Positions 17,845 to 28,099 of a stretch of 64,000 nucleotides of DNA are shown here, one piece after another. A program made the translations under genes and the position numbers. The DNA comes from Bacteroidota bacterium. Its GTDB lineage: Bacteria > Bacteroidota > Bacteroidia > AKYH767-A > OLB10. The stretch covers positions 669,501 through 733,500 of the forward strand of contig JADJOH010000007.1 in NCBI GenBank assembly GCA_016713925.1. The letters are read 5' to 3'. Under the pieces are notes generated by a model. That model worked only from the letters and a program-made list of their open reading frames with translations, did not search any database and had not been told where the DNA came from. Within the stretch, counting starts at the first letter, position 1. The number at the start of each line of letters is the position of its first letter.

Positions 17845-19098
17845 ATGTCAAAGCAAGGCACTAAAAATCCATTTAACCTCGTCGTCATCGTTGCCGCATT
17901 GGGGTACTTTGTAGATATCTATGATCTGCAATTGTTCAACGTCGTTAGCAAATCCAGTATCCGGGGAATTGGCATAACCGATCCTGCAGTGGTTGACCGA
18001 TACGATTACCTTTTGTTTTTATGGCAGATGAGCGGCATGCTGGTGGGTGGTTTACTTTGGGGTATTTTGGGAGATCAAAAGGGGCGCAAGTCGGTTTTGT
18101 TCGGTTCCATCTTATTGTATTCATTGGCCAATGTCGCTAATGCATTTGTGACCGATCTGACGCAATACAGTGCCATCCGTTTTATTGCAGGAGTGGGATT
18201 GGCCAGGGAGCTTGGTGCTGCAATTACTTTGGTTTCGGAGATTATGCACCGTGAGCATAGAGGATATGGAACAATGCTTATTGTCACCATGGGTGCTTTG
18301 GGTGCCGTTGCAGCAGCATTGATCAGTAATAATCCATTTCATTTTTTTGGATTGCAACCCTGGCAAATTGCCTATCTCATCGGTGGCTGCCTCGGCTTAC
18401 TATTACTGTTTCTCCGAGTGGGGACCTATGAATCGGGTATGTTTGATCAGTTGAAAGCAAAGAAGAATGTAAGCAAGGGAAATTTTTTCATGCTCTTTAC
18501 CAACGGAAAGCGATTTCGAACTTATTTAGCTTGTATCCTCATCGGACTGCCGGTATGGTATTGCATTGGAATACTGATAAAATTTTCTGAAAAATTTGCC
18601 GGCCTGATCGGTGTAGTAGGAGAAGTAAAAGTTGGATTTGCCATCATGTATGCATACATCGGACTCTCTGTTGGTGATTTACTTAGTGGACTGTTGAGTC
18701 AATTGTTCAAGAGCAGGAAGAAAATAGTGATGGCTTATTTGTTGGGTACAATTGCATTGGTTGCCATCTTTCTATACACAAAAAATATGACGGCCTCCAC
18801 TTTTTATTTAATGTGCTTTCTGTTGGGATGTGCTACCGGATATTGGGCATTGTTTGTCACGATTGCTTCGGAGCAGTTTGGTACCAATATCAGAGCTACG
18901 GTAACTACAACTGTTCCCAACTTTGTAAGAGGTGCAGTCGTTCCGATTACACTTGGATTTAAAACACTTGAAATCAGTATGGGGTCGGTAAACAGTGCTG
19001 TAGTAGTTGGAATAATTTGCATTGGTTTAGCCATTGTCGCAACATTAAGCATCCATGAAACGTTTTCTAAGGACCTGGATTATCTGGAGCTATCATGA
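17845..19098 (+). CDS. MFS transporter, probable sugar or metabolite uptake
   Basis: A 417-residue major facilitator superfamily permease with about twelve hydrophobic segments. The loop 2-3 signature GDQKGRKS (motif A) follows GMLVGGLLWGIL. A charged cytoplasmic centre (QLKAKKNVSKGNF) separates the two six-helix halves, and an acidic-rich TM1 (GYFVDIYDLQLF) resembles the sugar/metabolite-H+ symporter group. It follows the GH13 gene by 11 bases and overlaps the next start codon by four bases (ATGA), so the three genes form one unit. The substrate is inferred from the GH13 neighbour and is not certain. Confidence 0.87.
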   Translation: MSKQGTKNPFNLVVIVAALGYFVDIYDLQLFNVVSKSSIRGIGITDPAVVDRYDYLLFLWQMSGMLVGGLLWGILGDQKGRKSVLFGSILLYSLANVANAFVTDLTQYSAIRFIAGVGLARELGAAITLVSEIMHREHRGYGTMLIVTMGALGAVAAALISNNPFHFFGLQPWQIAYLIGGCLGLLLLFLRVGTYESGMFDQLKAKKNVSKGNFFMLFTNGKRFRTYLACILIGLPVWYCIGILIKFSEKFAGLIGVVGEVKVGFAIMYAYIGLSVGDLLSGLLSQLFKSRKKIVMAYLLGTIALVAIFLYTKNMTASTFYLMCFLLGCATGYWALFVTIASEQFGTNIRATVTTTVPNFVRGAVVPITLGFKTLEISMGSVNSAVVVGIICIGLAIVATLSIHETFSKDLDYLELS

Positions 19099-19298
19099 AA
19101 AATTTTACACTTGTTCTCGGAGCATCTGAAAATCCTCAGCGTTATGCCAATATGGCGATTCGTCGGTTGAGGCAGCATCAGCATCCTGTGCATGCGGTGG
19201 GTTTGCGTCCCGGAAAAGTGGATGATGTAGAGATTCTAACCGGTCAACCTTTATTTTCCGTATTCGTTGTTGAATCAAACAATACATCTTCATTGTAA
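19095..19298 (+). pseudogene. Truncated CoA-binding domain protein (C-terminal half lost)
   Basis: The first 50 or so residues match the small CoA-binding/Rossmann family (TLVLGASENPQRYANMAI, then HPVHAVGLRPGKVDDVEILT). Family members run to about 120 residues, but here similarity stops after GQP at about 19250. A short unrelated tail (LFSVFVVESNNTSSL) leads to a stop. Read on the other strand, the DNA beyond this point looks like a decayed repeat protein, so the gene was probably cut by a deletion or rearrangement. Its start overlaps the MFS stop by four bases. The product is unlikely to function. Confidence 0.75.
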
Positions 19299-20527
19299 TT
19301 TCCAACATTTAAAATACTTCCCAGGTGATCAAATGCCAAATCTGTTGCTTTTCCATGGTCATCATTACCTCCCATCGTTTTACCCATCTGAAATTTCCAG
19401 AATTATCCAGACTCAGAATGAGATATCTGAATTCAGCACTAACGGCATGCTCCAAGGCCGGGATCGAAATCTGTTGCCATTGAATTGGCCTGTAATTAAG
19501 AGGTTATTTTAATTGTCCATCAAGCTTCGAATGCGTAACCCAAAGTTACTTTGACGGAGCCGAAATGTTTAACCCATTGAAGCTCCAAATTGTCAGCTCC
19601 AAAAGCATTAAACCACCCGGACTACAGCATTAGAGTGTTTGGTCCGGGGTCAAAATCATCGTCTCCCATTGTTGATCCATTTCCAGGTACCAATATTCAA
19701 AACAAAAGGGTTTACCTTGAATTTGATTGGCCCACACAGATCCCATTGGGATGAGTTTGCAATAAAAAACTATTACTTCCCCCAGAGGATTAGAATTTGC
19801 CGCAAAATTATACTGCCGTATCTGTATCAAAATCTACATTGCCGAAGAACCATCCTGTAGTGATCAGATTCACCGGTCAAATGTTATATCCGTCAAAACG
19901 GTGCGAGCATGGCTCTTGTTGAAATATGATTGCCGGCAGAATCAAGTTTCACCATCATTGTTCTCAACCAGGTAAAATGGGAGGTGGGAGATGGTATACC
20001 CCGCGCCCGGGTCACTATCTACTGTTCCAATGAAATCAGGTAATATAGACCTGACCGATGTTGTCGGTGATTACTTTGCAGTAGCGAGAAAAAGTGGGAC
20101 TTTCCAATCTTTTGCCCAAAGAAAATTTCCTGCTGAATCTAACTTTTGCAAATACAATGCGTGGAATCGCTGGTGAGAGGGTAGGAGCCAATGCCCGGGT
20201 CAAAATCTGTTGTGCCCTTGTAATAGCCTAATATGTAAATATTATTGTTGTTATCGATAGTGCATGAAAAAACGAAGGCAATAGAATCACCACCATAAGA
20301 TTTGCCCAAATCAAATTCCCTTCGAGTTATACTTGATAAATAAGCATTCGCAGTGGGGGCCCACAAAACAGATACCCCGGGACCGGATCCGCGTCAAAAA
20401 TTATTGGAATAGGTGCCGCGTATACACATTCCGGCGTCACAAGCCACCACAGCCGGTTGGTCCAAACGGGTTGCCAGGGCCCAGAAAATATAGAAAGTAA
20501 GCAAAGGTTTACAAATAAATTTTTCAT
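19251..20527 (-). pseudogene. Decayed exported beta-propeller repeat protein (DFDPG / SBBP type)
   Basis: No long open frame crosses this stretch, yet the minus strand carries the remains of an exported repeat protein. It starts with a signal peptide at 20527 (MKNLFVNLCLLSIFS). Five DFDPG-like motifs recur about every 180-190 bases (about 62 residues) at 20377-20400 (FDADPVPG), 20194-20207 (DFDPGIG), 20006-20019 (DSDPGAG), 19822-19834 (VDFDTDT) and 19644-19657 (DFDPGPN). Between them are typical filler motifs such as NNNNIYILGYYKGT and LQWVKHFGS. The motifs lie in different frames with several stops. The 3' end, where a T9SS sorting domain would be expected, is missing and abuts the broken CoA-binding gene. 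Confidence 0.75.
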
Positions 20528-20550
20528 TTGATAAATGTATAAATAAATTT

Positions 20551-21987
20551 TCACAATTCAGCAGGAGAGCGAAATTGTAAGGGGGAAAAAAGGTGGGAAA
20601 ACGAGAGCGCGAGGGGTTTGATCGAAAACGCTACTGAACAAATATTTGAAAGATGAAAAGGGATTTTGGAACTAAATTGGAAGGTAAACACCGTTCCTAT
20701 TTCAGGTTCGGAATCTACTTTTACTTCTATCTGATGAAAACTTGCAATCGTCTTGACGATGGGTAGTCCGAGACCATAACCATCAGCTTTGCTTTTGTTG
20801 AGGCGTTTAAATCGATCGAAAATACTGGGGAGCTCCACTTTCTCCATACCGATGCCGGTATCTTTAATTTCAACCTGAAATTTACCTTCTGCTTTTCTGG
20901 TCGTTATCATTAAACTACCACCGGGTCTGTTGTACTTGATGGCATTATTGACCAGATTCATGAACATGGTAAAGAGGAGTGTCTTATTGCATGGACCATA
21001 GGAAAGGTCTTCGTAGAAATGTTTATAGAGTTTAATTTCCCTTTCGTTGAGGCGTTCTTCTATTTCTTCAAGCACTTCATCGAGCAGCGCGTTCATCTGA
21101 ATATGCTCTTGCTTTAAGTATTGATCATTTTCAATTTTGGAAATCAATAAAAGCGCTTTGATAATCCGACTCATTCTGTTCAATGTGCGTTGTGAATCGG
21201 TCAGCTTTATCATCACCTCATCTGAAACATTTCCTTCAATCATAATGTTTTCCACCCGGTTTTGAATGATGCTGATGGGCGTTTGTAATTCATGCGATAC
21301 ATTACTGATGAATTCCTTTTCTATTTGAAAGGTGTCTTTCAGCTTATGCATCATTTCGTTGATACGGGAATCCAGTTTGTTGAATTCAGAGGTAGTACTG
21401 GAGATCGGTCGAAAGTCAAAGGAAGTAGGAGAGGGGACAGGTAAAAGTTTTGTGCTGATAATTTTATTCAGTGGTTTCAATAGCAATCGTACGAAGCCTA
21501 AGTCTATAAAAAGGGAAACCAGAATGACTGCCAGCATCATAAACAATAAGAATTTTTGAATGATGGATCGTAGCTCATTGATGGTGCCAATACCTTCACC
21601 AATATTGAGCTCGTACATTTGGTTGTCATATAAAAAAGGTCTTTTGATAATACGGTGCTGCAATTGTTCGCCTTCGATGGACCAGGTCTCATTTTTTATC
21701 TGAGTGCCTTGTTCCATTAACTGTGGATCGATTATCGGATAAATCGCGACAAATTCTTCCTTCAAAATATTGTAACTTTCAAAACTGCAATCCTGTTCGC
21801 GTACAATATCTGCAATACTTCCTTTTTTTACGGTGAGGAGCACACGTTCGCTGCGGGCGGTTAGTCGCTTGTCGATATGGTCATACACAATCCGTTCAAC
21901 AAGCAGGGGAAGTAATGCAATAAAGGCAAGAATAATTAAAGCTTTGGAAACGGCATTGTAAACTGCGAATTTTACCTGAATGGTCAT
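20551..21987 (-). CDS. Sensor histidine kinase (OmpR-partner type)
   Basis: A membrane histidine kinase of about 478 residues. It begins with a transmembrane segment (SKALIILAFIALLPLLV), then has a periplasmic sensor of about 120 residues and a second transmembrane helix (FLLFMMLAVILVSLFIDLGF). HisKA follows with the phospho-acceptor His232 in SNVSHELQTPIS, then the ATPase boxes N (FMNLVNNAIKYN), G1 (DTGIGM) and G2 (GYGLGLPIVK). The usual C-terminus ends at TVFTFQFSS. Here about 38 further residues rich in Ser, Phe and Leu follow, which is unusual and may be read-through of a lost stop. ATG at 21987 is chosen over a start nine codons upstream. The cognate regulator gene ends 37 bases upstream. 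Confidence 0.9.
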   Translation of the reverse strand: MTIQVKFAVYNAVSKALIILAFIALLPLLVERIVYDHIDKRLTARSERVLLTVKKGSIADIVREQDCSFESYNILKEEFVAIYPIIDPQLMEQGTQIKNETWSIEGEQLQHRIIKRPFLYDNQMYELNIGEGIGTINELRSIIQKFLLFMMLAVILVSLFIDLGFVRLLLKPLNKIISTKLLPVPSPTSFDFRPISSTTSEFNKLDSRINEMMHKLKDTFQIEKEFISNVSHELQTPISIIQNRVENIMIEGNVSDEVMIKLTDSQRTLNRMSRIIKALLLISKIENDQYLKQEHIQMNALLDEVLEEIEERLNEREIKLYKHFYEDLSYGPCNKTLLFTMFMNLVNNAIKYNRPGGSLMITTRKAEGKFQVEIKDTGIGMEKVELPSIFDRFKRLNKSKADGYGLGLPIVKTIASFHQIEVKVDSEPEIGTVFTFQFSSKIPFHLSNICSVAFSIKPLALSFSHLFSPLQFRSPAEL

Positions 21988-22024
21988 GGATCCGTTTCTG
22001 AAGATGTTGCGCACAGGCGTATGA

Positions 22025-22700
22025 TTAGGCGTTTACCCGATAACCCACGCCACGCACCGTTTCAAACCAATCGGTGCTGGCATGCGCGGAAAGTTTTTTG
22101 CGCAGATTTTTTACATGGACATCTATGTAATTTGATTCATAGTCATCTTCGAGCACATCTCCCCAAATATGTTCCGTTAACTGTATTCTTGTTAATACCC
22201 TGTTTTTATGCAAGGCCAGGTAATGCAAGCAAGTCAAATTCTTTCTTGGTGAGGTTTATACTTTGTCCCGCGCAATGCACCGTCCTGTTCTGAATGTCGA
22301 TTTCGAAATCGTGTATATGAATAACATTTGATTTGAGTCCATGCTTTCTACGAAGAATAGCCTGCATCCTGCTGTGTAACTCCGCCAGCGAAAAGGGCTT
22401 GGAAATGTAATCATCAGCCCCAAGATCCAGTCCGGCAATTTTATCTTCCACTTCTCCGCGTGCAGTAAGCACAATGAAAGCACTTTCAATACCTGCTTTT
22501 TTCGACTCTTTGAGTAATTCCATCCCATCCATATCCGGTAAACCCAGATCAAGAAGGATGAAATCGTAGCTGTTCGCATGAATTTTATCGGAAGCACTCT
22601 TTCCGTTGAACGCTACATCGCAATTGAAGTTTTGCCTTGACAGATAAATCTCCATTTCATGAGAGAGCGATCGTTCATCTTCTACTATGAGTACATTCAT
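22025..22700 (-). CDS. OmpR/PhoB-family response regulator, frameshifted
   Basis: The receiver domain (MNVLIVEDERSLSHEMEIYL, phospho-acceptor Asp51 in FILLDLGLPDMDG, Lys in YISKPFSLAEL) is joined to a winged-helix output domain (YLALHKNRVLTRIQLTEHIWG, then SNYIDVHVKNLRKKL and a TVRGVGYR end). The two halves are in different frames. At about 22227 one base is in excess: the protein should read KEFDLLHYLALHKN, but the observed frame gives DLLALPGLA and stops. Removing one base restores a normal 224-residue regulator. It is the partner of the kinase just downstream. The family call is firm; whether the gene is truly broken is not known. Confidence 0.88.
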
Positions 22701-22803
22701 TATTTACAGTATTGAGGGTGAAGTTATTGTTAATTGTTAAATTATGCAACGAAGGTTCAAAAATACGTCCCCCGTATGAAGATTTGAGGAGGGACGCCTT
22801 TTG

Positions 22804-24006
22804 TTATTCGTTTTCAGTGGTATAAACCTTTTCTATAGCATTCAGAATGAGTTTACAAGCAGTTTCCATTTCTTCGTCAGTAATGATAAGCGGCGGACAT
22901 AATCTCAATTTTTGAGGTGCAAATAAAAACCAGTCGGTGATCACGCCCAGTGAGACACATTTACTGATGACCTGATGAGCGATGTGTTCTTCTCCGAAAT
23001 CAATTGCCAGCAGTAATCCTTTTCCGCTGATGGATTTAATTGCGGGATGAATCAATAAGTCTCTTGCAATTTTTTCCAATACAGTGACTCTTGTCTTTAT
23101 ATCAATCGATGCTATCACTTCAATATTGGCCAATGCAGCAGCACAACAAACCGGATGTCCGCCAAATGTGGTGATATGTCCAAGGACGGGATGATCACTT
23201 AGTGCTGACATTAATTTAGCCGTACTCATAAAGGCACCTATCGGCATTCCGCCACCCATTCCTTTTGCCATCACCACTATATCCGGAATGATTCCTTCAC
23301 CCTGGCAAGCAAAGAAATCTCCTGTTCTTCCAAAGCCGGTTTGAATTTCATCCGCTACAAAAAGGGCTCCTGTTTCGGTACAGCGTAACCGTAAGGCTTG
23401 AAGGAATTCACTATCGACAAGTTCAGCTCCTGCCTCGCCTCTTATTATTTCTACAAATACAGCCGCAGTATCATGATCGATGAATTCAAGTGCACTAAGA
23501 TCACCGGGATTCAAATGATGCACATGAGGCAATAGCGGTTGAAAGGGTGATGTAAAATAATCACTACTCATTAAGCTCAATGCACCTGTAGTTGAACCAT
23601 GATAAGCATTTTTGAAAGAAAATATTTTAGATCTGCCGGTAGCGCGTCTCGAAAGTTTTATTGCACCTTCAATGGCTTCTGTACCTGAGTTTACAAAGTA
23701 CACACTGTCGAGTGGTGGAAATAAACCGGCCAGCTTTTGTGCCAGTAACACCTGCGGCGATAGAATATATTCTCCGTACACCATCAAATGCATGTATTTC
23801 TCCAATTGATTGTTGATCGCCTTCAATACATGTGGGTGACGATGTCCGACATTGCTCACGGATATTCCGCTGATCATATCCATCCATTTCTCACCGTTGG
23901 CTCCATAGAGATAGATGCCCTCTGCGCTAACCACTTCAAGCGCCATAGGAGCCGGACTCGTTTGAGCCTGATGCCGAAGGAATAATTGTCGCAGGCTGAG
24001 CTGCAT
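22804..24006 (-). CDS. Class III (ornithine/acetylornithine-type) PLP aminotransferase
   Basis: A PLP-dependent class III aminotransferase of about 400 residues. Seen in order are the substrate loop GISVSNVGHRHPHV, the phosphate-binding VNSGTEAIEGAIKL, SFKNAYHGSTTGALSLM, the Asp that binds the pyridine ring (FVADEIQTGFGRTG), the Schiff-base lysine in VMAKGMGGGMPIGAF, and HITTFGGHPVCCAAALA. Family members act on acetylornithine, ornithine, 4-aminobutyrate and others, and no arginine-pathway gene is nearby, so the substrate is left open. ATG at 24006 begins two bases after the valS stop, which suggests co-transcription with valS; a TTG at 24012 is less likely. Confidence 0.9.
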   Translation of the reverse strand: MQLSLRQLFLRHQAQTSPAPMALEVVSAEGIYLYGANGEKWMDMISGISVSNVGHRHPHVLKAINNQLEKYMHLMVYGEYILSPQVLLAQKLAGLFPPLDSVYFVNSGTEAIEGAIKLSRRATGRSKIFSFKNAYHGSTTGALSLMSSDYFTSPFQPLLPHVHHLNPGDLSALEFIDHDTAAVFVEIIRGEAGAELVDSEFLQALRLRCTETGALFVADEIQTGFGRTGDFFACQGEGIIPDIVVMAKGMGGGMPIGAFMSTAKLMSALSDHPVLGHITTFGGHPVCCAAALANIEVIASIDIKTRVTVLEKIARDLLIHPAIKSISGKGLLLAIDFGEEHIAHQVISKCVSLGVITDWFLFAPQKLRLCPPLIITDEEMETACKLILNAIEKVYTTENE

Positions 24007-24008
24007 GA

Positions 24009-26684
24009 TCAAAGTGAAGTTAATGCATCTTCAATGGCACGTATTTTCGCTTCGGCATCCGATTTTTTCTTTTCTTCCGCGGCGACTACTTCCGGCTTAG
24101 CATTACTGACAAAACGCTCATTGCTGAGTTTATTCATTACAGATTGAAGAAATCCTTTGGTATACGTTAATTCTTCAGTAAGACGTTTTTTCTCACCTTC
24201 CTTATCCATGTTTTCACTAATCGGAATAAAGCATTCCAATTCACGAACCACAAACGGAAAAGTGTCTGTCGGTTTTTCACTGATAGGTTCTATCGAGGAT
24301 AAGTTGGCTAACTTCATTATTGCACCGCCGAAGAGAGTAAGGCTTTTTGAAGTGCCTTTTGTTCTCACTTTTAGTGCAATTGCCTCCTTTGGACTCAAGC
24401 CTTTGCTTTGTCTGAAATTTCTGATTTCAGCAATCAATTCAGTAGCGAGAGGGAATGCCGCAAGTACTTCGGTATTGATTTTTTCTGATTTAGGCCAATG
24501 GGCAACAATGATATCATCACCTGCTTTTCTTTCTTTTAAGAGATGCCAAAGCTCTTCTGTGATAAATGGCATGAAGGGATGCATGATACATAAAATTCGC
24601 TCGAAGAAAGTAATGGTAGAAGCCAAAGTTGCTGCATCCATGGGTTGTTGATACGCAGGCTTGATCAATTCCAGATACCATGCGCAGAAATCATCCCATA
24701 CCAATTTATAGCTGCTCATCAATGCATCCGAGATGCGAAGTTTTTCGTAATGATCATTGATCTCCAGAAGAGATTCACTCAGTCTGGAATGGAACCATTC
24801 GATGGCAATTTTATTTACTTCCGGCTGGGGCAATTGATCATCTGCTTCCCATCCTTTTACTAACCGGAAAGCATTCCATATCTTATTACTGAAATTCCTT
24901 CCTTGTTCGCAGAGACCTTCATCAAACAATAAATCATTTCCGGCGGGTGAAGACAATAACATTCCTACTCGAACTCCATCCGCACTGTACTTCGTTATCA
25001 AATCGAGAGGGTCGGGAGAGTTGCCCAACGATTTACTCATCTTCCTGCCTTGTTTGTCCCGAACAATGCCGGTGAGGTAAACATTGTTAAATGGTTTTTT
25101 TCCTCTGTACTCATATCCTGCCATGATCATTCTGGCAATCCAGAAAAATAATATTTCAGGGGCAGAAACCAGATCGTTAGTAGGGTAGTAGTAATTGATG
25201 TCTTTGTTATTGGGATCCTTAAATCCATCAAAAACAGAAATAGGCCATAACCATGAACTGAACCAGGTGTCCAGCACATCTTCATCCTGACGGATATCCG
25301 ACGCCGTTACACCATTATTCTCTTTTTGTAAAAGTAGAAGTGCTTCCTCTGCAGTCTTGCATACGACAACGTTTCCTTTGTTGTCATACCAGGCCGGAAT
25401 GCGTTGTCCCCACCAGAGTTGTCGTGAAATACACCAGTCGTGAACATTTTCCATCCAATGACGATAGGTATTCACGAATTTTTCAGGAATGAGTTTCACT
25501 TCTCCATCCATCACCGCATTTAAGGCAGGCTTAGAGAACTCTTTCATACGTACAAACCATTGCAGGCTGAGACGGGGTTCAATAACAGCATCCGTCCGCT
25601 CACTATATCCAACTTTGTTGGTGTAGTCTTCCACTTTCACCACTTGGCCCATCTCCTGCAAATCCTTCACAATTTTTTTGCGGACAACAAATCGATCTTC
25701 TCCGATATAAAAGCCTGCTGCTGCGCTCATGGTACCATCGGCATTCAAGGTGTCGATGACCTCAAGTTTATGTTTTATTCCGAGGTTATAGTCATTGATA
25801 TCATGCGCCGGAGTTACCTTCAAAGCACCCGTTCCGAATTCCATCAAAATATATTCATCATAAATAATGGGTACACGACGGTTCACCATGGGTATGATCG
25901 CATACTTTCCTTTCAGGTGTGAGTAGCGCGGATCATCAGGATGCACACAAACACCGGTATCACCCAAAATAGTTTCCGGACGAACTGTGGCAATAGTGAT
26001 GACTTCTTTCGCCTCCATTTTTTGCTGCAAGGCGTTTTTATCTGAAGGATCAAATGGTTCGTCTTTGTCAACGACAACATAGCTGACGTACACCAATTTT
26101 GACTGTACTTCTTTATGGATCACTTCTTCATCACTCACTGCAGTCAAGCCCGCGGGGTCCCAATTAACCATCCGCATGCCCCGGTAGATATAGCCCTTTT
26201 TGAAAAGATCAATAAATACATCTATCACCGCCTCACTCAAATCATCTTCCATCGTAAAGCGGGTGCGGTCCCAGTCGCAGGAAGCGCCAAGTTTTTTCAA
26301 TTGTTCAAGAATAATTCCTCCGTATTTCTCCTTCCATTCCCAGGCATACTTAAGAAATTCTTCGCGGCTGAGGTCCGATTTTTTGATGCCTTTTTCCCTA
26401 AGCATTTGTACCACCTTTGCTTCGGTGGCGATAGAGGCGTGATCGGTACCTGGAACCCAACAGGCATTTTTGCCCAGCATACGGGCACGGCGAATCATCA
26501 CATCCTGAAGGGTATTGTTCAGCATATGACCCATGTGCAGGACACCGGTCACATTTGGCGGCGGAATCACAATGGTATACGGTTCACGCTCATCAGGTAC
26601 AGAGCGGAAATAGCCTTGTTGCATCCAGTAGGAATACCATTTGGTTTCTGCAATTTCAGCCTGAAATGTCTTTGAAATCTCCAT
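24009..26684 (-). CDS. valS: Valyl-tRNA synthetase
   Basis: ValRS charges tRNA-Val with valine. The protein is about 891 residues, normal for the enzyme. The class I HIGH signature is PPNVTGVLHMGHMLN, the editing (CP1) domain follows with ITIATVRPETILGDT and FGTGALKVTPAHDINDYN, the KMSKS loop is GRKMSKSLGNSPDP, and the C-terminal tRNA-binding coiled coil ends the protein (KKRLTEELTYTKGFLQSVMN, ending at IRAIEDALTSL). ATG at 26684 (MEISKTFQAEIAETKW) is preferred over a GTG three codons upstream. A minus-strand TATCTTTG at 26719-26726 is a candidate -7 box. The aminotransferase gene follows directly. Confidence 0.97.
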   Translation of the reverse strand: MEISKTFQAEIAETKWYSYWMQQGYFRSVPDEREPYTIVIPPPNVTGVLHMGHMLNNTLQDVMIRRARMLGKNACWVPGTDHASIATEAKVVQMLREKGIKKSDLSREEFLKYAWEWKEKYGGIILEQLKKLGASCDWDRTRFTMEDDLSEAVIDVFIDLFKKGYIYRGMRMVNWDPAGLTAVSDEEVIHKEVQSKLVYVSYVVVDKDEPFDPSDKNALQQKMEAKEVITIATVRPETILGDTGVCVHPDDPRYSHLKGKYAIIPMVNRRVPIIYDEYILMEFGTGALKVTPAHDINDYNLGIKHKLEVIDTLNADGTMSAAAGFYIGEDRFVVRKKIVKDLQEMGQVVKVEDYTNKVGYSERTDAVIEPRLSLQWFVRMKEFSKPALNAVMDGEVKLIPEKFVNTYRHWMENVHDWCISRQLWWGQRIPAWYDNKGNVVVCKTAEEALLLLQKENNGVTASDIRQDEDVLDTWFSSWLWPISVFDGFKDPNNKDINYYYPTNDLVSAPEILFFWIARMIMAGYEYRGKKPFNNVYLTGIVRDKQGRKMSKSLGNSPDPLDLITKYSADGVRVGMLLSSPAGNDLLFDEGLCEQGRNFSNKIWNAFRLVKGWEADDQLPQPEVNKIAIEWFHSRLSESLLEINDHYEKLRISDALMSSYKLVWDDFCAWYLELIKPAYQQPMDAATLASTITFFERILCIMHPFMPFITEELWHLLKERKAGDDIIVAHWPKSEKINTEVLAAFPLATELIAEIRNFRQSKGLSPKEAIALKVRTKGTSKSLTLFGGAIMKLANLSSIEPISEKPTDTFPFVVRELECFIPISENMDKEGEKKRLTEELTYTKGFLQSVMNKLSNERFVSNAKPEVVAAEEKKKSDAEAKIRAIEDALTSL

Positions 26685-26799
26685 AATTTTCACTCACTAG
26701 GGCCATTTTAGCCGGTCACAAAGATATAAAATGCCATGGGCTGTATAAATTCAAAATGCCTGTAATTAGAGGAATTCGGTTATTTTTGGGCATTCGCTT

Positions 26800-28025
26800 A
26801 TGAAGATAAACCTCACCACCCGCATATTTATTGGTATGTTGCTCGGTATTCTTACCGGCTATTTATACCGCGAGTTCAATCCCGAACCGGAGAAATTTAA
26901 CAAATTTGCAGAGAATATTCAGATTTTGAGCGATATTTTCCTTCGGCTCATCAAGATGATTATAGCGCCACTTGTTTTTAGTACGCTGGTGTATGGTGTT
27001 GCAAAAGTGGGCGATTTCAAAAGTGTGGGAAGAATCGGAATAAAGACGATTTTATATTTTCAGTTTGCTACCCTTTTGGCGCTTGCTTTAGGGTTAATCT
27101 TGGTGAATTTATTTGAACCGGGACACGTTATGAAGTTACCCTTACCTGCAGTAGATGCTAGCAGCGGTATTGCGAACAAGGCCCCTTCTTTAAGAGATTT
27201 TATTACTCACGTGATTCCGAAGAGTGTAGTGGAAGCAATGGCCAACAATGAAATTCTGCCCATAGTTATATTCTCCTTGTTTTTTGGTATTGCTGCGGCA
27301 TCAATGGGTGAAAAGGCAAAGAGTGTCGTGAATGCTTTAGATACTGTTGGACATATCATTTTTAAAGTAACTAATTACGTCATGCAATTTGCGCCCTTTG
27401 GTGTGTTCGGTGCTATTGCGGCAGTGGTTGCGAAACAGGGACTGAGTATAATTGGAGGGTATCTTTATTTGATTGCCTGTTTTTATTTCGGTTTGATTTT
27501 TTCGGAGTGGTAATTTTGGGATTGATTTGTTTCAGCTTAAAAATTCCATTCTTTAAATTATTGAGTCATGTGAAAGAGCCGATGTTACTTGCATTTTCTA
27601 CTGCTTCTTCTGAGTCTGCTTTTCCAAAAACGGTAGAAGCTTTGGAGAAATATGGATGCAGCAACCGTATTATCTCCTTCGTTCTTCCTCTTGGCTATTC
27701 CTTTAATCTCGATGGTTCTATTATGTATATGACTTTTGCTACTGTATTTATTGCGCAAGCTTATGGAATCGATTTAAGTTTACAACAAGAAATAACAATG
27801 ATGTTGATGCTCCTGGTCACCAGTAAGGGAATGGCGGGAGTGCCAAGAGCATCGTTGGTAGTGATTGCAGGAATGCTGAGTGCGTTCAATATACCGGAAG
27901 CGGGTTTATTGCTTCTGTTGGGAATTGATCAGTTACTGGACATGGGGAGAAGTGCTACCAATGTTGTCGGCAATGCTGTTGCTACCGCTGTTGTCAGTAA
28001 ATGGGAGGGAGTTGAACGTGGTTGA
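26800..28025 (+). CDS. Dicarboxylate/amino acid:cation symporter (DAACS), frameshifted
   Basis: A GltP/DctA-type secondary transporter of the inner membrane that co-imports glutamate, aspartate or C4-dicarboxylates with Na+ or H+. The N-terminal part (26800-27513) runs through FLRLIKMIIAPLVFSTLVYG and AMANNEILPIVIFSLFFG. The C-terminal part (27507-28025) carries the substrate region AFSTASSESAFPKTVEAL with the re-entrant serine-rich loop, PLGYSFNLDGSIMYM, SKGMAGVPRASLVV and the TM8 motif DQLLDMGRSATNVVGNA. The frames meet at a run of six T near 27496-27502; one more T would give GLIFFGVVILGL and a normal 408-residue protein. It is convergent with the hybrid kinase downstream. Confidence 0.9.
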
Positions 28026-28099
28026 AACTCAAAAGGAATAATTAGATTTTTCAGAATAGGAACTAATTAAAAATTTCAAGTCAGATTGGATTTCATTAT

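Noticed and set aside
22750..22800. Terminator between the regulator and the aminotransferase (cgtccc ... gggacg)
   Set aside because: Only six base pairs with a loop near 19 bases and no clear T run in the right direction.
26115..26675. 186-residue plus-strand frame opposite valS
   Set aside because: Antisense shadow of an essential, fully conserved gene, with no motif of its own.
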